A stretch of 64,000 nucleotides of DNA, from NCBI GenBank assembly GCA_007753675.1, contig CP036432.1, forward strand, positions 7,814,233-7,878,232, in the 5' to 3' direction. Made by a program: the position numbers and the translations under genes. Positions 17,901 through 26,538 of this stretch are shown here, in pieces. This DNA comes from Stieleria magnilauensis (GTDB lineage: Bacteria; Planctomycetota; Planctomycetia; Pirellulales; Pirellulaceae). Every line of letters begins with the position of its first letter. The first letter of the stretch is position 1. The notes beneath the pieces were generated by a model. That model saw only the letters and a program-made list of their open reading frames with translations. It had not been told where the DNA came from and made no database searches.

Positions 17901-17993
17901 CGCCGAATCGCCAGGCTTGCCGCATCCACCTGAGAGCAATAGCGCAACCAATAAAGTGGAGAGCCTGAAGGTCGTCTCGGTGATCGATCTCAT
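14964..17993 (-). CDS. Lipoprotein with TPR, FG-GAP and ASPIC/UnbV domains
   Basis: A 1009-residue protein. The N-terminus has a lipobox (LLLSGGC, Cys about residue 24), so it should be membrane-anchored outside the cytoplasm. Residues about 45-430 are TPR-like helical repeats. Residues about 490-870 hold FG-GAP/VCBS calcium-loop repeats (DFDLDGWPDLYVA, DVNEDGFPDLAV, DLDGDGISDF, DLDTDGDTDLFV, DNDANLELAI). The C-terminus (about 900-990) is the ASPIC/UnbV domain (DAIGATVTIRTD, HFGLGPDHRPGDSISVSVRWPD). Such CRTAC-type proteins are abundant in planctomycetes and their substrate is unknown. The next gene in the same direction, 36 bases upstream, encodes a small lipoprotein. Confidence 0.9.
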   Translation of the reverse strand: MRSITETTFRLSTLLVALLLSGGCGKPGDSASQGVARSTVAAATGDSRDAAIDRLRQAMDGRQYATAEKLAREAMLRFPHDVVILRLAADVAFANGQPTVAAELVAEAAIADGFADEQLVQNAVLAFVGTGQLFELIDLLDQVVAAHPERHESRRLLFDFLVNAEDHHRATPHGRILVRERQFDRVLLFSLATIEQRNMETNSMQELQKRNPDDPRLKIAEVRSYVDSGQWNEVEQTILEILRYSPDYIPAQILFGQYIVYSNQLGRIDQWLACVTDETKDRWQYWALLGDVAKQKGNLEQAARAYRESVRKNPDVGEVLAKLARCLEQLRRDGASIDEAIITVVNQRAQLLSRFSQEKERLYKLGNRSNAIIVQMAKTLVELGRLWEAEAWTAYAMTIPDDDAPSVRAMRQSIVDKLTADTPWRHAPDPLLATLDLRHYPTPESQLIAGPTSKKTESLIRRSVKPVLRDETDRLGLAIERNADRPDRDSEGVPLYAQMESGGCAIDFDLDGWPDLYVAAAGGTPGKLDSPNNSMFRNLAGRFADATHATLAGDRGFAQGVTFGDVNEDGFPDLAVLNYGTDRVLINNGDGTFSPRDDWLSSDRESPWSTSGAIADLDGDGISDFICLKYCAGMDAATVTCRTEDGAVSPCLPTKFAADRDVFFRGRPRGVWEDATDRWAASPLQPGRGLGLVVGDLDAVDGVDVFVANDMTSNHFWTFDPQGSSKESATLRGLAVDARFRPQACMGIAAADLDTDGDTDLFVTNFEQEHNTFYEQTEPGIWADRTALRGLMDVSFSQLGFGTQAVDFDNDANLELAIANGHVYQDAEPPSSYAQRMQVLHRASGSHFEAFVFDDSDGYVGQEHVGRAMWTLDADRDGRIDLAITHQTEPFTLLMNRTPVENHWVRFRLVGVDCARDAIGATVTIRTDHLTRYAPLVAGDGFYCANERWIHFGLGPDHRPGDSISVSVRWPDASEENYQVVEDRTHVIVQGHDHAFAVARKSPSNRSGI

Positions 17994-18029
17994 TGCAGGC
18001 CCTCCTCACACTATGGTCTCGCGGTCTGC

Positions 18030-18230
18030 TCAGTAGTCCTTGATTCCTTCCTTGGCTGCCGCTTCCATGCCGGCCTTCATCTGGGCCTGCTCTTCCTGCA
18101 GCATTCGATTGTATTCGTCGACATCGGATTGCTGGGCGTTTTCGACGACGCTGGTGGGGCCTTCGCTCCCGCAGCCGACCAACAGGAAGCAAGACGCGGC
18201 GAGCAACAGCCCGTGAAATAATTTTGACAT
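18030..18230 (-). CDS. Small lipoprotein paired with the DUF1559 protein
   Basis: A 66-residue protein. Its signal MSKLFHGLLLAASCFLLVGC contains a lipobox (LLVGC), and about 46 charged residues follow, with a helical EEQAQMKAGMEAAAKEG segment. Small lipoproteins of this form commonly sit directly downstream of DUF1559 prepilin-like genes in planctomycetes. Here it lies 80 bases downstream of one, with a hairpin in between. Confidence 0.85.
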   Translation of the reverse strand: MSKLFHGLLLAASCFLLVGCGSEGPTSVVENAQQSDVDEYNRMLQEEQAQMKAGMEAAAKEGIKDY

Positions 18231-18256
18231 ATTGAGTGATGTGAGTTTCGGATGAG

Positions 18257-18296
18257 AAAAGGAAACGACTGCCGCCCCCGACGCGGACGGCAGTCC
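18257..18296 (-). terminator. Terminator or attenuator between the DUF1559 gene and the lipoprotein gene
   Basis: GACTGCCG (18267-18274) and CGGCAGTC (18288-18295) form a perfect 8-bp stem with a GC-rich loop. On the minus strand it is followed by GTTTCCTTTTC. It would reduce read-through from the abundant DUF1559 transcript into the lipoprotein gene. Confidence 0.6.
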
Positions 18297-18309
18297 AATG
18301 GCAACGCTG

Positions 18310-19539
18310 TTATTGATTCAGCTGTTCTTCAATCGTCTCGTACGCCGCGCGGCTTCCGAGTGCACCCCATAAACCGTACGGGCTCTTTGCGCCCGGGGTG
18401 CGATAGGCATTGATCCCGAGTGCGTTTTGGTCTCCCGACTCGACCGAATCGGTCATGAAGATGACTGCACCGTCGGCCATCAGGATATGCGCCCCGCCCT
18501 GGTGACGGCTCGAGGCGGTGTACCAACCCGAGTTGCCGGCGTTCTGTTCGGTGCAGATCGGATCGTTGGGAGGCGATGCGGTGAAGAAGCCGGAGGAATT
18601 CGGGATGTGCTCTGCCCAGCGAAATCCGCGGCCACTGGTGGCGCCGACGGTCGCCGTGGTCGGTGCCCAGAAACGTGGGCGATCGGGATCGACCAGGGCA
18701 TCGCAATCGGTCGGCGGGAAGTTGCGGATGAACGACCAACCGCGGTTGGTCGCGATCGTGCGCGTGTCTTTGTCCCCCAGGTCGGTCGCGATTTCCCCGG
18801 CCGCAATCGTGTTGGATAGCCCGTCAAGGATGTCACGGAATTTCATCGATTTGTGCGTCACGAACACGCCACGGCCGGCCCCGTTGATCTCAATCGAAAG
18901 CGTCTGGTTCGGTCGACCCAGCGGTGCCGAGCCGTTCCCCCATGCCCCCTGGTGAGCCCGCTCGGCAGAATCGCCCAAGCATGCGGCGTAGTTCGTTCGC
19001 CCCAAGGCCGGAAGACCGACTCCAGGATCGCTCGGGCAGCGAAGCGTGGGGATTTCACTGGCCCAGGGCGTGTAGAGGATTTCATCCGGAGTCGGGCCCA
19101 TCGGAGAGAAGCTGGCACCGTTGCGAAGCGCCTCGGCGCCGCCATTGCCGCTCGCGTTGGGAGGCGAATTGCCGAGTGAGTCACGATTGTTGGGATTCGA
19201 AATCTGATCCCAAATACCTTGTTGCTCCATAAACGGAGTCAACCCGACCAGATAGCTCAGACGGCCGTTATTGGAAATCTCCGAGGGACGCCAGATGTGC
19301 CGAGTGATGTTGTCGGTGGTCCCGCCGCCGTGCATCGGAAGGCTCTTGTACGCGGCGTGGTAATTGTGCATCGCAATTCCGATCTGCTTGAAATTGTTGC
19401 TGCAACTCATTCGTCGAGCCGCCTCCCGTGCCGCTTGGACGGCGGGCAGCAACAGCCCCACAAGAATCCCGATGATGGCAATCACCACCAACAGTTCGAC
19501 GAGCGTGAATCCCTTGCGGGCATAGGTCCGAGGCATCAT
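18310..19539 (-). CDS. DUF1559 prepilin-type protein
   Basis: A 409-residue protein. The start at 19539 ([11 protein letters not shown]) is preferred to the ATG five codons upstream because GGAGA then lies about 9 bases ahead. The prepilin motif [17 protein letters not shown] marks cleavage by a prepilin peptidase, leaving an N-terminal helix for membrane or filament insertion. The DUF1559 body follows ([33 protein letters not shown]), with the H-x9-DG signature near the end ([12 protein letters not shown]). The family is hugely expanded in planctomycetes; its role is not established. It is followed by a terminator-like hairpin and a small lipoprotein gene. Confidence 0.95.
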   Translation of the reverse strand: MMPRTYARKGFTLVELLVVIAIIGILVGLLLPAVQAAREAARRMSCSNNFKQIGIAMHNYHAAYKSLPMHGGGTTDNITRHIWRPSEISNNGRLSYLVGLTPFMEQQGIWDQISNPNNRDSLGNSPPNASGNGGAEALRNGASFSPMGPTPDEILYTPWASEIPTLRCPSDPGVGLPALGRTNYAACLGDSAERAHQGAWGNGSAPLGRPNQTLSIEINGAGRGVFVTHKSMKFRDILDGLSNTIAAGEIATDLGDKDTRTIATNRGWSFIRNFPPTDCDALVDPDRPRFWAPTTATVGATSGRGFRWAEHIPNSSGFFTASPPNDPICTEQNAGNSGWYTASSRHQGGAHILMADGAVIFMTDSVESGDQNALGINAYRTPGAKSPYGLWGALGSRAAYETIEEQLNQ

Positions 19540-19795
19540 GAGAAGGCTCTCCAAATACGGAAATGAGGTGGCTGTGGACGCCGGAAAACACCGCTACAAT
19601 TGACCTCTGGAAAAAGGGTGTGGCGAATGGAGCAGGGCATTGAGGCGCACAGATGTGATAAGAATGAGCTAATGTCGCCCCTTGGAGGATTTTTTACATA
19701 GCCAAGCTCAAACAGAGATAGCTATTCTTAAACTGGAAAACGACGCGGAAATTGATGGATTCGGTCGTCTTTTGTGAACAGTCGGAGGCCCCCGC

Positions 19796-20683
19796 ATGGG
19801 ACGCGATCCAGATTTCATCTCGCGACAAACCAGGGAATCCAAACGGTTTTACCTGGACTTGAATCCCCCGCCGGATCAACGGCTGTCGGTGGTTTGCGGC
19901 GGCGTGGAGCGGATGCTGCCCGACTACATCGTTGAACGATCGGGCTTTCCGTACTTCGGGATCGAATTGGTCACCGAAGGCCACGGCTGGTTGACCTTGC
20001 AAGGCAAGCGTTTTCGTCTTTCTCGCGGCATGGCGTTCGCCTACGGCCCGGGCATTCGGCATCGCATCGAGAATGCACCGCCTGGAGCGATGCGAAAATA
20101 CTATCTGGATATCTCGGGCTGGGAGGCAAAGTCACTGGTTGCCGCGGCCGGCTTGCTGAGGGGCAAACCGGTGGTCACGGCGCGGGTCGGAGAATTGACG
20201 GAACTGTGGGACACGATCGATCGCGAAGCCGGTGAGAACACTCGCTTTTCACCCGAGATCTGCCAACTGGTCACCCGCACCCTGCTGATGAAGATTCGTC
20301 AGCGGCAGATCACAACCGGCGAAAAGTCGATTCCAAAATCCTTTCGAACTTACGAGCACGTTCGCGCATTCATCGAGAAGAACTTTTTGGATCTGACCAC
20401 GATCGAGCAAGTCGCCCAAGCCTGTCAGGTCACGCCGATCTACATCTCACGTCTGTTCAAGAAACATGCATCGATCGGCGCCTATCAGTTTCTCATTCGA
20501 TTGCGGATGCACCATGCGGCCGAACTGTTGCTGCACGAACAGATGAAAGTCCGGGATGTCGCGGAGGTGATGGGGTTCGCGGACCCGTTTCAATTTTCCA
20601 GAGCGTTCAAACGCGTCTATGGCGTCGCGCCGTCCAAACTGGTCAGTCGACACGAGAGTTCGTCATTGCCGGAAACAAATTAA
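19796..20683 (+). CDS. AraC-family transcriptional regulator
   Basis: A 295-residue protein with GGAGG about 8 bases before the ATG. The N-terminal half has a cupin-like ligand fold (GHGWLTLQGKRFRLSRGMAF, YGPGIRHRIENAPPG), as in AraC proteins that sense small sugars or related ligands. Residues about 185-285 carry the double helix-turn-helix (YEHVRAFIEKNFLDLTTIEQVAQ, YISRLFKKH, VRDVAEVMGFADPFQFSRAFKRVYGVAPSKL). It diverges from the DUF1559 gene with 256 bases between them, and that gene may be its target. The ligand is unknown. Confidence 0.93.
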   Translation: MGRDPDFISRQTRESKRFYLDLNPPPDQRLSVVCGGVERMLPDYIVERSGFPYFGIELVTEGHGWLTLQGKRFRLSRGMAFAYGPGIRHRIENAPPGAMRKYYLDISGWEAKSLVAAAGLLRGKPVVTARVGELTELWDTIDREAGENTRFSPEICQLVTRTLLMKIRQRQITTGEKSIPKSFRTYEHVRAFIEKNFLDLTTIEQVAQACQVTPIYISRLFKKHASIGAYQFLIRLRMHHAAELLLHEQMKVRDVAEVMGFADPFQFSRAFKRVYGVAPSKLVSRHESSSLPETN

Positions 20684-20730
20684 TCTGCGCGAACGGATGG
20701 GACCGAAGGGCATCAATTGACTGGGACATG

Positions 20731-22038
20731 TCAAACAGTTGCCGAAGACCTCGACGACCGCACGCGTTTGCGATGCCGCCGCTGCATCAGGCAGCAACCC
20801 GCTGCGATCAAAATCGGGGCAAACAGGGATGGCTCTGGCACCGCGGAAACGGCTACGCGGTAGGTCCCCAAGGTGTTGTCGGTAAAACGGAACGAGATGT
20901 AAAACTCACCCTCCTCGGCGGCCGATGCTCCAGCGAGAAACGAGATTTGACGACCGTCGATCACATCACCGACGCGGGCCAATTCGCCAAAGGTGGAACC
21001 CACTTTGTAGTACGTCACCAATTCCGGGTCGTTGTCCGTCACGGCACGGAACACGGCCGCGTCACCATTGACGGCCAACGAAAACGTATCGAAATTCAGA
21101 AACTCATCGTCTCCATAAGGCGTGTCGTTGTTGACCAGGGTGTCAAAATTGCCGGCTTCGTCGACGGAATAAAAGCCAATTCGATTGTTGGAGGGGTTGA
21201 CCGTTGCGGCTGCGAAGTAAGCGACGTTGTTGTCGATCTCGGTATCGGCAAAACCCAGAAATTGCTCGCCGGTACCAGGCATGAAATCGTTGGTATCGAA
21301 AATCTTTTCCAGCGTTCCGGATCGGTCGGAATAGACGCCGGACAAGCCGGCGCCGTTGCTGCCATGGAACAGAATGGAACCATTCTTGCCGATGTCACCT
21401 CGCGAGGATTGAAAGCTGTCGATGTCGAAGTTTCCGGTGCCCGAGGGAACCGCCGTGTTGCGGTTGGCGATCGTTGTGTTGGTTCCGCCGGAATTCTTGT
21501 AGAAACCCGGGTTGTTGAAAACGGAGGAGGTCCCCGAGCCGTGCATCACGACGTCCCCGTTGGCCAGCACCCGAAGGTTTCGGAACGTTCGCGGCGATGT
21601 TCCCGTTTGCTCGATCAGTTGAGGTGTGCCGCCTGAACCGAGACGATAAAGGTAGTTATCCGTGCTCACCCGGCCGCTAAAGAACACGTCGTTTTCGAAA
21701 ACGTCGACGGCATCAATGAAACTGAAGGTCGTCGTCCCGGAAAAGATCGGATGGGACACGATGGTGTTGTGATCGACCAATGTCGAAAAGCTTCCGTCGG
21801 AGCTGCGGCGGATGATCCCGAATTCATTTTGATTCGTTGTCGCATTGAAACCCGATGCGATAAAGACGTCTTCGTCTCCATCGGAACGCACAAAGCTTGC
21901 AGTGGTGTTGGGGCCAAATCCAGGGACCTGAGTGTCAGAATGGAGTACCTCTCTGAACTGGAGCGTCTGAGCGTTCGTCGGACAATTCCCGAGAACGAAT
22001 ACGGCGCCTAGAAGGAAAAGCAAGCTGGTCAATCGCAT
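20731..22038 (-). CDS. PEP-CTERM sorted exported protein
   Basis: A 435-residue protein. The start at 22038 (MRLTSLLFLLGAVFVLG) gives a proper signal peptide with GAGGCGGG upstream; an in-frame ATG at 22080 would add 14 unlikely residues. The body (about 25-390) is made of beta-strand repeats with Gly/Asp/Asn turns such as NDVFFSGRVSTDNYLYRLGSGG, suggesting a propeller-like fold. The C-terminus has VPEPS, a hydrophobic helix (LFAPILIAAGCCLM) and an Arg/Lys cluster, the PEP-CTERM/exosortase sorting signal. Export to the surface or matrix is expected. It is convergent with the AraC gene. Confidence 0.85.
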   Translation of the reverse strand: MRLTSLLFLLGAVFVLGNCPTNAQTLQFREVLHSDTQVPGFGPNTTASFVRSDGDEDVFIASGFNATTNQNEFGIIRRSSDGSFSTLVDHNTIVSHPIFSGTTTFSFIDAVDVFENDVFFSGRVSTDNYLYRLGSGGTPQLIEQTGTSPRTFRNLRVLANGDVVMHGSGTSSVFNNPGFYKNSGGTNTTIANRNTAVPSGTGNFDIDSFQSSRGDIGKNGSILFHGSNGAGLSGVYSDRSGTLEKIFDTNDFMPGTGEQFLGFADTEIDNNVAYFAAATVNPSNNRIGFYSVDEAGNFDTLVNNDTPYGDDEFLNFDTFSLAVNGDAAVFRAVTDNDPELVTYYKVGSTFGELARVGDVIDGRQISFLAGASAAEEGEFYISFRFTDNTLGTYRVAVSAVPEPSLFAPILIAAGCCLMQRRHRKRVRSSRSSATV

Positions 22039-22061
22039 CGGTGTCCCGCCTCGTGTTGCAC

Positions 22062-22096
22062 GTGCACTGTCTGGGTGCACTGTCTGGGTGCACTGT
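22062..22096. repeat. 13-bp tandem repeat upstream of the PEP-CTERM gene
   Basis: GTGCACTGTCTGG occurs at 22062-22074 and 22075-22087, plus 9 bases of a third copy. It lies about 25 bases upstream of the gene's start codon and could overlap its promoter. Confidence 0.8.
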
Positions 22097-22202
22097 TGTT
22101 GTTTCGTTGTCGTCTCGAAGCTGTCAATCTAACGGGGCCAACATACAGCCCCCGCGACGCATCTGCAACAAATGAGCGGCGATCGCGGAATCGGCAGGCG
22201 GA

Positions 22203-22335
22203 GCAGCGACCCGGCGGCTCAAGCCTGGACACCAGCGCCCGTTGGTGTCGAGCCTTCAGGCGATCCCTTCTCGCTGCTCTGCAGCGACCCGGCGGCTCAA
22301 GCCTGCACACCAGCGCCGCCTAGCCTTCAGGCGAT
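22203..22335. repeat. Two direct copies of a 36-bp repeat, 78-bp period
   Basis: A block starting GCAGCGACCCGGCGGCTCAA is present at 22203-22239 and 22281-22317. Each is followed by the tail AGCCTTCAGGCGAT (22251-22264 and 22322-22335). These fill the gap of about 330 bases between the PEP-CTERM gene and the ExbD genes, in which I see no gene. Confidence 0.8.
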
Positions 22336-22344
22336 ACTCAGATT

Positions 22345-22367
22345 CGCAAGCTGGAAGCTTACGCCAC
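22345..22367. repeat. Reverse-strand copy of the dispersed GCTTCCAGCTTGCG repeat
   Basis: CGCAAGCTGGAAGCTTACG followed by CCAC is the reverse complement of the element at 4991-5014 and of the array near 31740. It lies directly at the end of the ExbD operon. Confidence 0.7.
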
Positions 22368-22369
22368 GC

Positions 22370-22819
22370 TCAGTCGGCCGCGGTGGCGTAGAGGACGCGG
22401 TCGGCGCCGGCGGCCCGGGCGGCGTCGTAGGCGGCGACCGTGCGTTCCATCGTGACTTCGCTCTCCGGGTCGATGATTACCGGTGGCTGCACGCCCAATG
22501 CGATCACTTCCGTCAACCGCGATTGCAACACCTCGATCGAGTCGATCCGCTGGCCGCCGAACTCGATCACAGGCAAGCCGTTCCGCACCAACAGCTTGAC
22601 CACGATCTCGTCAAACGCTTCCACTGGAGGCGGTTGGTCGGTGTTGGCTTCGCTGCCGCCGGCGGGGGCTTCGGCCAAGGCGCTCGGTAAGTCGTACTCG
22701 GGGGTCTCGAAACTGCTGGTCCAGACGAAGAAGATCAGCAGCAAGAAAACGACGTCGATCATCGGCGTCATTTTGACTTCCAAGGCACCCGTTCGACCAT
22801 GGCTGGGTAATCGCATCAC
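22370..22819 (-). CDS. ExbD/TolR-family protein, second copy
   Basis: A 149-residue protein. A short cytoplasmic lead (VKMTPMIDVVFLLLIFFVWTSSF) carries the family's single transmembrane helix with the conserved Asp of the proton channel. It is followed by a periplasmic domain of about 100 residues. ExbD/TolR proteins work with an ExbB/TolQ protein to couple the proton gradient to outer-membrane work. It lies 1 base after the first ExbD gene, and no ExbB/TolQ gene is adjacent. Confidence 0.92.
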   Translation of the reverse strand: MMRLPSHGRTGALEVKMTPMIDVVFLLLIFFVWTSSFETPEYDLPSALAEAPAGGSEANTDQPPPVEAFDEIVVKLLVRNGLPVIEFGGQRIDSIEVLQSRLTEVIALGVQPPVIIDPESEVTMERTVAAYDAARAAGADRVLYATAAD

Positions 22820-22820
22820 G

Positions 22821-23237
22821 CTAGCCCTGTTGCTTGACGGCCAATTTGATGTCCAACAGGCCGAGTTCGGCCGATGCTTTCAAGATCGGCTCGATGCTTC
22901 CATAGGGGACGGCGCCATCGGTGCGGATTCGCAGCGACGCCGATTCGCCGTCACGTCGCACCACATCGTTCAGGATCGCATCGAGCGCTGCGTCGTCGAG
23001 GACTTTGCCGCCGACGAGTCGTTGACGGTCGCGGTTGACGGTGATGGTCACCGAGACCGGGTCGACGCTGAGCGGGTTGTGCGTCGACGCGACGGGCAGC
23101 TCGACGGGCAATCGCGACTCCTGTCGCGCCAGGTGGCTGGACACCAGGAAGAAGATGATCAGCAGAAACACGACATCGATCATCGGCGTCATGTTGGCAC
23201 CGGTGAACGGTCGGTTCTGCTGATTGGGGATCTTCAT
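22821..23237 (-). CDS. ExbD/TolR-family protein, first copy
   Basis: A 138-residue protein with the same layout as its neighbour: TGANMTPMIDVVFLLIIFFLVSS with the conserved membrane Asp, then a periplasmic domain ending DIKLAVKQQG. It starts 6 bases after the transketolase stop, so the three genes should be one transcript. Two different ExbD paralogues in tandem often act as a heteromeric pair with one ExbB, which must be encoded elsewhere. Confidence 0.92.
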   Translation of the reverse strand: MKIPNQQNRPFTGANMTPMIDVVFLLIIFFLVSSHLARQESRLPVELPVASTHNPLSVDPVSVTITVNRDRQRLVGGKVLDDAALDAILNDVVRRDGESASLRIRTDGAVPYGSIEPILKASAELGLLDIKLAVKQQG

Positions 23238-23243
23238 CGGCTA

Positions 23244-25289
23244 TCAGCCGCCGGCGGCTGCGACGACGGCGTCTTCGTTGATGCCGAAGTGCTCGTAGAC
23301 TTCGGCATACGGTCCGCTGGCGCCGTAGCCGGACATGCCGACAAACTTGCCTTGCAACCCGATCCAGCGGTCCCACGACATTCTCAAGCCTGCTTCGACG
23401 GCCACGCGGTTGGTGACTTCGGGCGGCAACACTTGATCTTGGTAGGCTTGGCTCTGCTGGGCAAAGAGGTCCATGCAAGGCATGCTGACGACGCGGACTT
23501 TCTTGCCCGCCGCGGTCAGTTTTTCGGCGGCCGTGACGCACAGTCCCAGTTCGCTGCCGCTGCCCATCAAAATCACATCCGGGGTGCCTTCACAGTCCGA
23601 AAGCACATAACCGCCCTTGGCACATCCTGATGCGGCGGCGTACTTGGTCCGGCACAGCGTGGCCATGTTTTGACGCGACAGCACCATCGCGGCGGGATGA
23701 TCGCTGATTTCCATCGCGGTTCGGTAACATTCGGCGACTTCGTTGGCGTCGCCGGGGCGGAACACGTTCAACCCCGGAATCGCTCGGCACGCCGACAGGT
23801 GTTCGACCGGTTGGTGGGTCGGGCCGTCTTCGCCGACGCCGATCGAATCGTGCGTCAGGATGTACAGGATCGGCTGGTGCATGATCGCCGACAGTCGCAT
23901 CGCCCCACGCATGTAGTCGGTAAAGACGAAGAACGTCGCCGCGTAGCCTCGCAGGCCCGTCAGGCAGATGCCGTTGACGATGCCCGCCATGGCGTGTTCG
24001 CGAATGCCGAAGTGCAGATTGCGACCGGCGTATTGATTCGGCAAAAAGTCTCCGGCGCCCTCGAACGTCAGATCGCTCTTGTTGCTAGGCGCCAAGTCGG
24101 CCGAACCGCCGATCATGAAGGGAACGTTCTTGGCGATCGCGTTGAGCACTTTACCGCTGCTATTTCGCGTCGCGTCGCCTTTTTCGCTGGCTTCAAATTC
24201 CGGGAGGTCCTTGTCCCAGCCCTCGGGCAACTTGCGATCGAAGATCGCCTGCAGCTCGGCCGCTTTTTCAGGGTTGGCCGACTGGTACGCCGCCCAGGTT
24301 TCGTTCCATTTCTGATAATCGGCGGCGCCACGCTGTCCGAGGTTGTTGGCGAAGTGCTCGATGACGCCGTCGGGGATGTGAAATTTCTCTTCGGGCGGAA
24401 ATCCGTAGGCTTTCTTGGCCAGTTCGACTTCGTCCCAGCCCAGCGGCGCCCCGTGTGCTCCGTGTGTGTTTTGCTTGTTCGGGGCACCCCATCCGATGAT
24501 CGTCTTGCAGATGATGATGGTCGGCTTGTCGGTGCAGCTGCGGAAGCTTTCGATCGCCTTGGACAGGTTGGACAATTCGTTGACGTCAGAAACATGCACG
24601 ACGTTCCAGCCGAGGCCTTCGAATCGTTTGCCGACGTCTTCAGAGAACGACAAACTGGTGTCGCCTTCGATCGTGATACTGTTGTCGTCGTACAGCCAAC
24701 ACAGGTTGTCCAGCTTCAGGTGGCCGGCGACCGAGGCGGCTTCGCAGGCGACGCCTTCCATCAGATCGCCGTCGCTGCAGAGGGCAAAGACGTTGTAATC
24801 GAACAGCTTGTGTTGGTCGGTGTTGTAGTTCTCGGCCAGCCACTTTTGGCTCATCGCCATGCCGACGCTGTTGCTGACGCCCGCACCGAGTGGTCCGGTC
24901 GTGGTTTCGATTCCCGCCGCTTCGGCGTATTCCGGGTGCCCGGCACAAACGCTTCCGATTTGACGAAAGTTCTTGATGTCGTCCAGCTTGATCGACAGTT
25001 CGTCCAACACGTTGCCGTCTTTGTCGGTCGCTTTGACGCCGGCCAGGTGCAGGGTGCTGTAGAGCAACATCGAGGCGTGACCACAGGACAGCACGAATCG
25101 GTCACGGTTGGGCCAATTCGGATGCGAGGGATCATATTGCATCGTGTGATTGAACAACTGATAGGCGATCGGTGCGAGCGCCATCGGTGTCCCCGGGTGA
25201 CCGCTGTTGGCAGTCTGGACCGCATCCATGCTGAGGGAGCGAATGGTGTCGACCGCTAGGGTCTCAAGATCAGTCGATGCAACACTCAT
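23244..25289 (-). CDS. tkt: Transketolase
   Basis: A 681-residue cytoplasmic enzyme of the pentose-phosphate pathway that transfers C2 units between sugar phosphates using thiamine diphosphate. The start at 25289 (MSVASTDLETLAVDTIRSLSMDAVQTANSGHPGTPM) is the family's usual N-terminus; the open frame extends 33 codons further up without support. Cofactor and metal signatures are present: SDGDLMEGVACEAASVAGHL with DDNSITIEG, and the substrate-site motif DSIGVGEDGPTHQPVEHL. A C-terminal domain follows. Length is normal for the family. It leads an operon with two ExbD genes. Confidence 0.97.
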   Translation of the reverse strand: MSVASTDLETLAVDTIRSLSMDAVQTANSGHPGTPMALAPIAYQLFNHTMQYDPSHPNWPNRDRFVLSCGHASMLLYSTLHLAGVKATDKDGNVLDELSIKLDDIKNFRQIGSVCAGHPEYAEAAGIETTTGPLGAGVSNSVGMAMSQKWLAENYNTDQHKLFDYNVFALCSDGDLMEGVACEAASVAGHLKLDNLCWLYDDNSITIEGDTSLSFSEDVGKRFEGLGWNVVHVSDVNELSNLSKAIESFRSCTDKPTIIICKTIIGWGAPNKQNTHGAHGAPLGWDEVELAKKAYGFPPEEKFHIPDGVIEHFANNLGQRGAADYQKWNETWAAYQSANPEKAAELQAIFDRKLPEGWDKDLPEFEASEKGDATRNSSGKVLNAIAKNVPFMIGGSADLAPSNKSDLTFEGAGDFLPNQYAGRNLHFGIREHAMAGIVNGICLTGLRGYAATFFVFTDYMRGAMRLSAIMHQPILYILTHDSIGVGEDGPTHQPVEHLSACRAIPGLNVFRPGDANEVAECYRTAMEISDHPAAMVLSRQNMATLCRTKYAAASGCAKGGYVLSDCEGTPDVILMGSGSELGLCVTAAEKLTAAGKKVRVVSMPCMDLFAQQSQAYQDQVLPPEVTNRVAVEAGLRMSWDRWIGLQGKFVGMSGYGASGPYAEVYEHFGINEDAVVAAAGG

Positions 25290-25734
25290 TTTGCGTGGTC
25301 TATTTCGTCGATAGAGGAAGAAAATTTCGTTTCGGCCAGCCGCAAAAGGTACCGCGTTTGTGGGGATTTCGAAAGGGTCGACGAACAACCGTCACGTCAA
25401 CACCCCGCTTTTTGCGGGCCAAACGCGTGTTTTTTTTGAAATTCGGACGGAGTTTCCGATCCCCCGTTCGCCGGCGAGCAAACTCCCCAAGGCCGCGATC
25501 CCCGAACCTCCCCTCGCGATCGCCGCGGAAATGGTTCAAACCGCCGCGGTGACGTTTTCCGAGCAGGGTTCCGATTTCCGTGCGTCGGTCGATTTGATCA
25601 CCCAGGTGGACGCTCAAGCCGAACCACTGTCCACCGCCATGGGCAACTGAGAGGCCTTTACCCCGTCGGTCAGGTCGGCATGGACGCCACGGTGCCTCGC
25701 GGAGCGTCGCAACAAGCCGCTCAGCCCCCATCGA
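25290..25734. other. Intergenic region between tkt and the betaine-lipid genes
   Basis: About 445 bases. It must contain the tkt promoter and the end of the btaB transcript. A plus-strand frame at 25360-25650 (96 codons) has plausible composition but no ribosome site or recognisable family, so I do not call it a gene. Confidence 0.4.
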
Positions 25735-26538
25735 CTACGCGCGCCCCTCGGATTGTCGCTTTGTTCCGACAAACAAATAATAGGGTGCTCGGATCAACGG
25801 CAGATAGGGAACCTTTCCAACTCGTTCACTGAAACGCGTGACCTCAAACTTGCGGTGCAACATCGCGGTGTGATCGGGGCTGAGGTAGACGTTGTCGGCA
25901 CCAAACCAATGGGTCCAGAAGGCGCGTCGTAGCCAGTGATGTTGGCGGTGAGCCTGCGCGGCGAATTTTCGTGAGACATAAAAATCCACCACTCCGATCA
26001 CCCCACCCGGTTTCAAAATTCGATGCGCCCGTTCGATCGCTTCGAACCAGTCGGGAATCATGGTCAGGGAGTAGGAAAACGTCACAATGTCGGCGCTCTC
26101 GTCGGCTTGATCCCAGCGCGTCACATCGGCCAGTGAAACCTGGGCGTTGGTGATCCCGGCGTCATTCAACCGTCCGCGTGCAACGTCCAGCAAGGACGGC
26201 GAAAGATCGACCAGATGGATTTGCCGTAAGGCTGCGCAGCGATCGCTGGCTCGCAGGATGTTTTCTCCGGTTCCGCATCCCAGGTCGGCCCAAACGCCGG
26301 CGGCCGGGAAATCCAGGCCGTCGATCAATTCGTCACGTCCATGTAGCAGACGTGAACGAAACGAATCGTAGTCGGACGCCTGGCCGCTGTAGAAACTCTC
26401 CAACCGCTCGGCGTGCGTTTTTCCCCGCACCGGATGAGCCAGCAGGTGCCAGATCACGCGCAGGTCGCTGGCCCAGACCGATTTCTGGGCCACGGTCTGT
26501 CGGTTGCGGGTGGCCTTCGTGATGCCCGTGCTGCTCAT
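25735..26538 (-). CDS. btaB: SAM-dependent methyltransferase, probable BtaB
   Basis: A 267-residue class I methyltransferase. Motif I is VWADLGCGTGENIL (about residues 85-98), followed by IHLVDLSPSLLDVARGRL, DIVTFSYSLTMIP and LKPGGVIGVVDFYVS. Alone it would be a generic methylase. Its start overlaps the stop of the DUF3419 gene by 4 bases (ATGA). By analogy with known btaAB pairs, it should trimethylate diacylglyceryl-homoserine to the betaine lipid DGTS. Identity as BtaB rests on this context. Confidence 0.8.
   Translation of the reverse strand: MSSTGITKATRNRQTVAQKSVWASDLRVIWHLLAHPVRGKTHAERLESFYSGQASDYDSFRSRLLHGRDELIDGLDFPAAGVWADLGCGTGENILRASDRCAALRQIHLVDLSPSLLDVARGRLNDAGITNAQVSLADVTRWDQADESADIVTFSYSLTMIPDWFEAIERAHRILKPGGVIGVVDFYVSRKFAAQAHRQHHWLRRAFWTHWFGADNVYLSPDHTAMLHRKFEVTRFSERVGKVPYLPLIRAPYYLFVGTKRQSEGRA

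Noticed and set aside
23670-25259. 529-codon plus-strand frame opposite transketolase
   Set aside because: Transketolase motifs are unambiguous on the minus strand; the plus frame is a GC-driven shadow.
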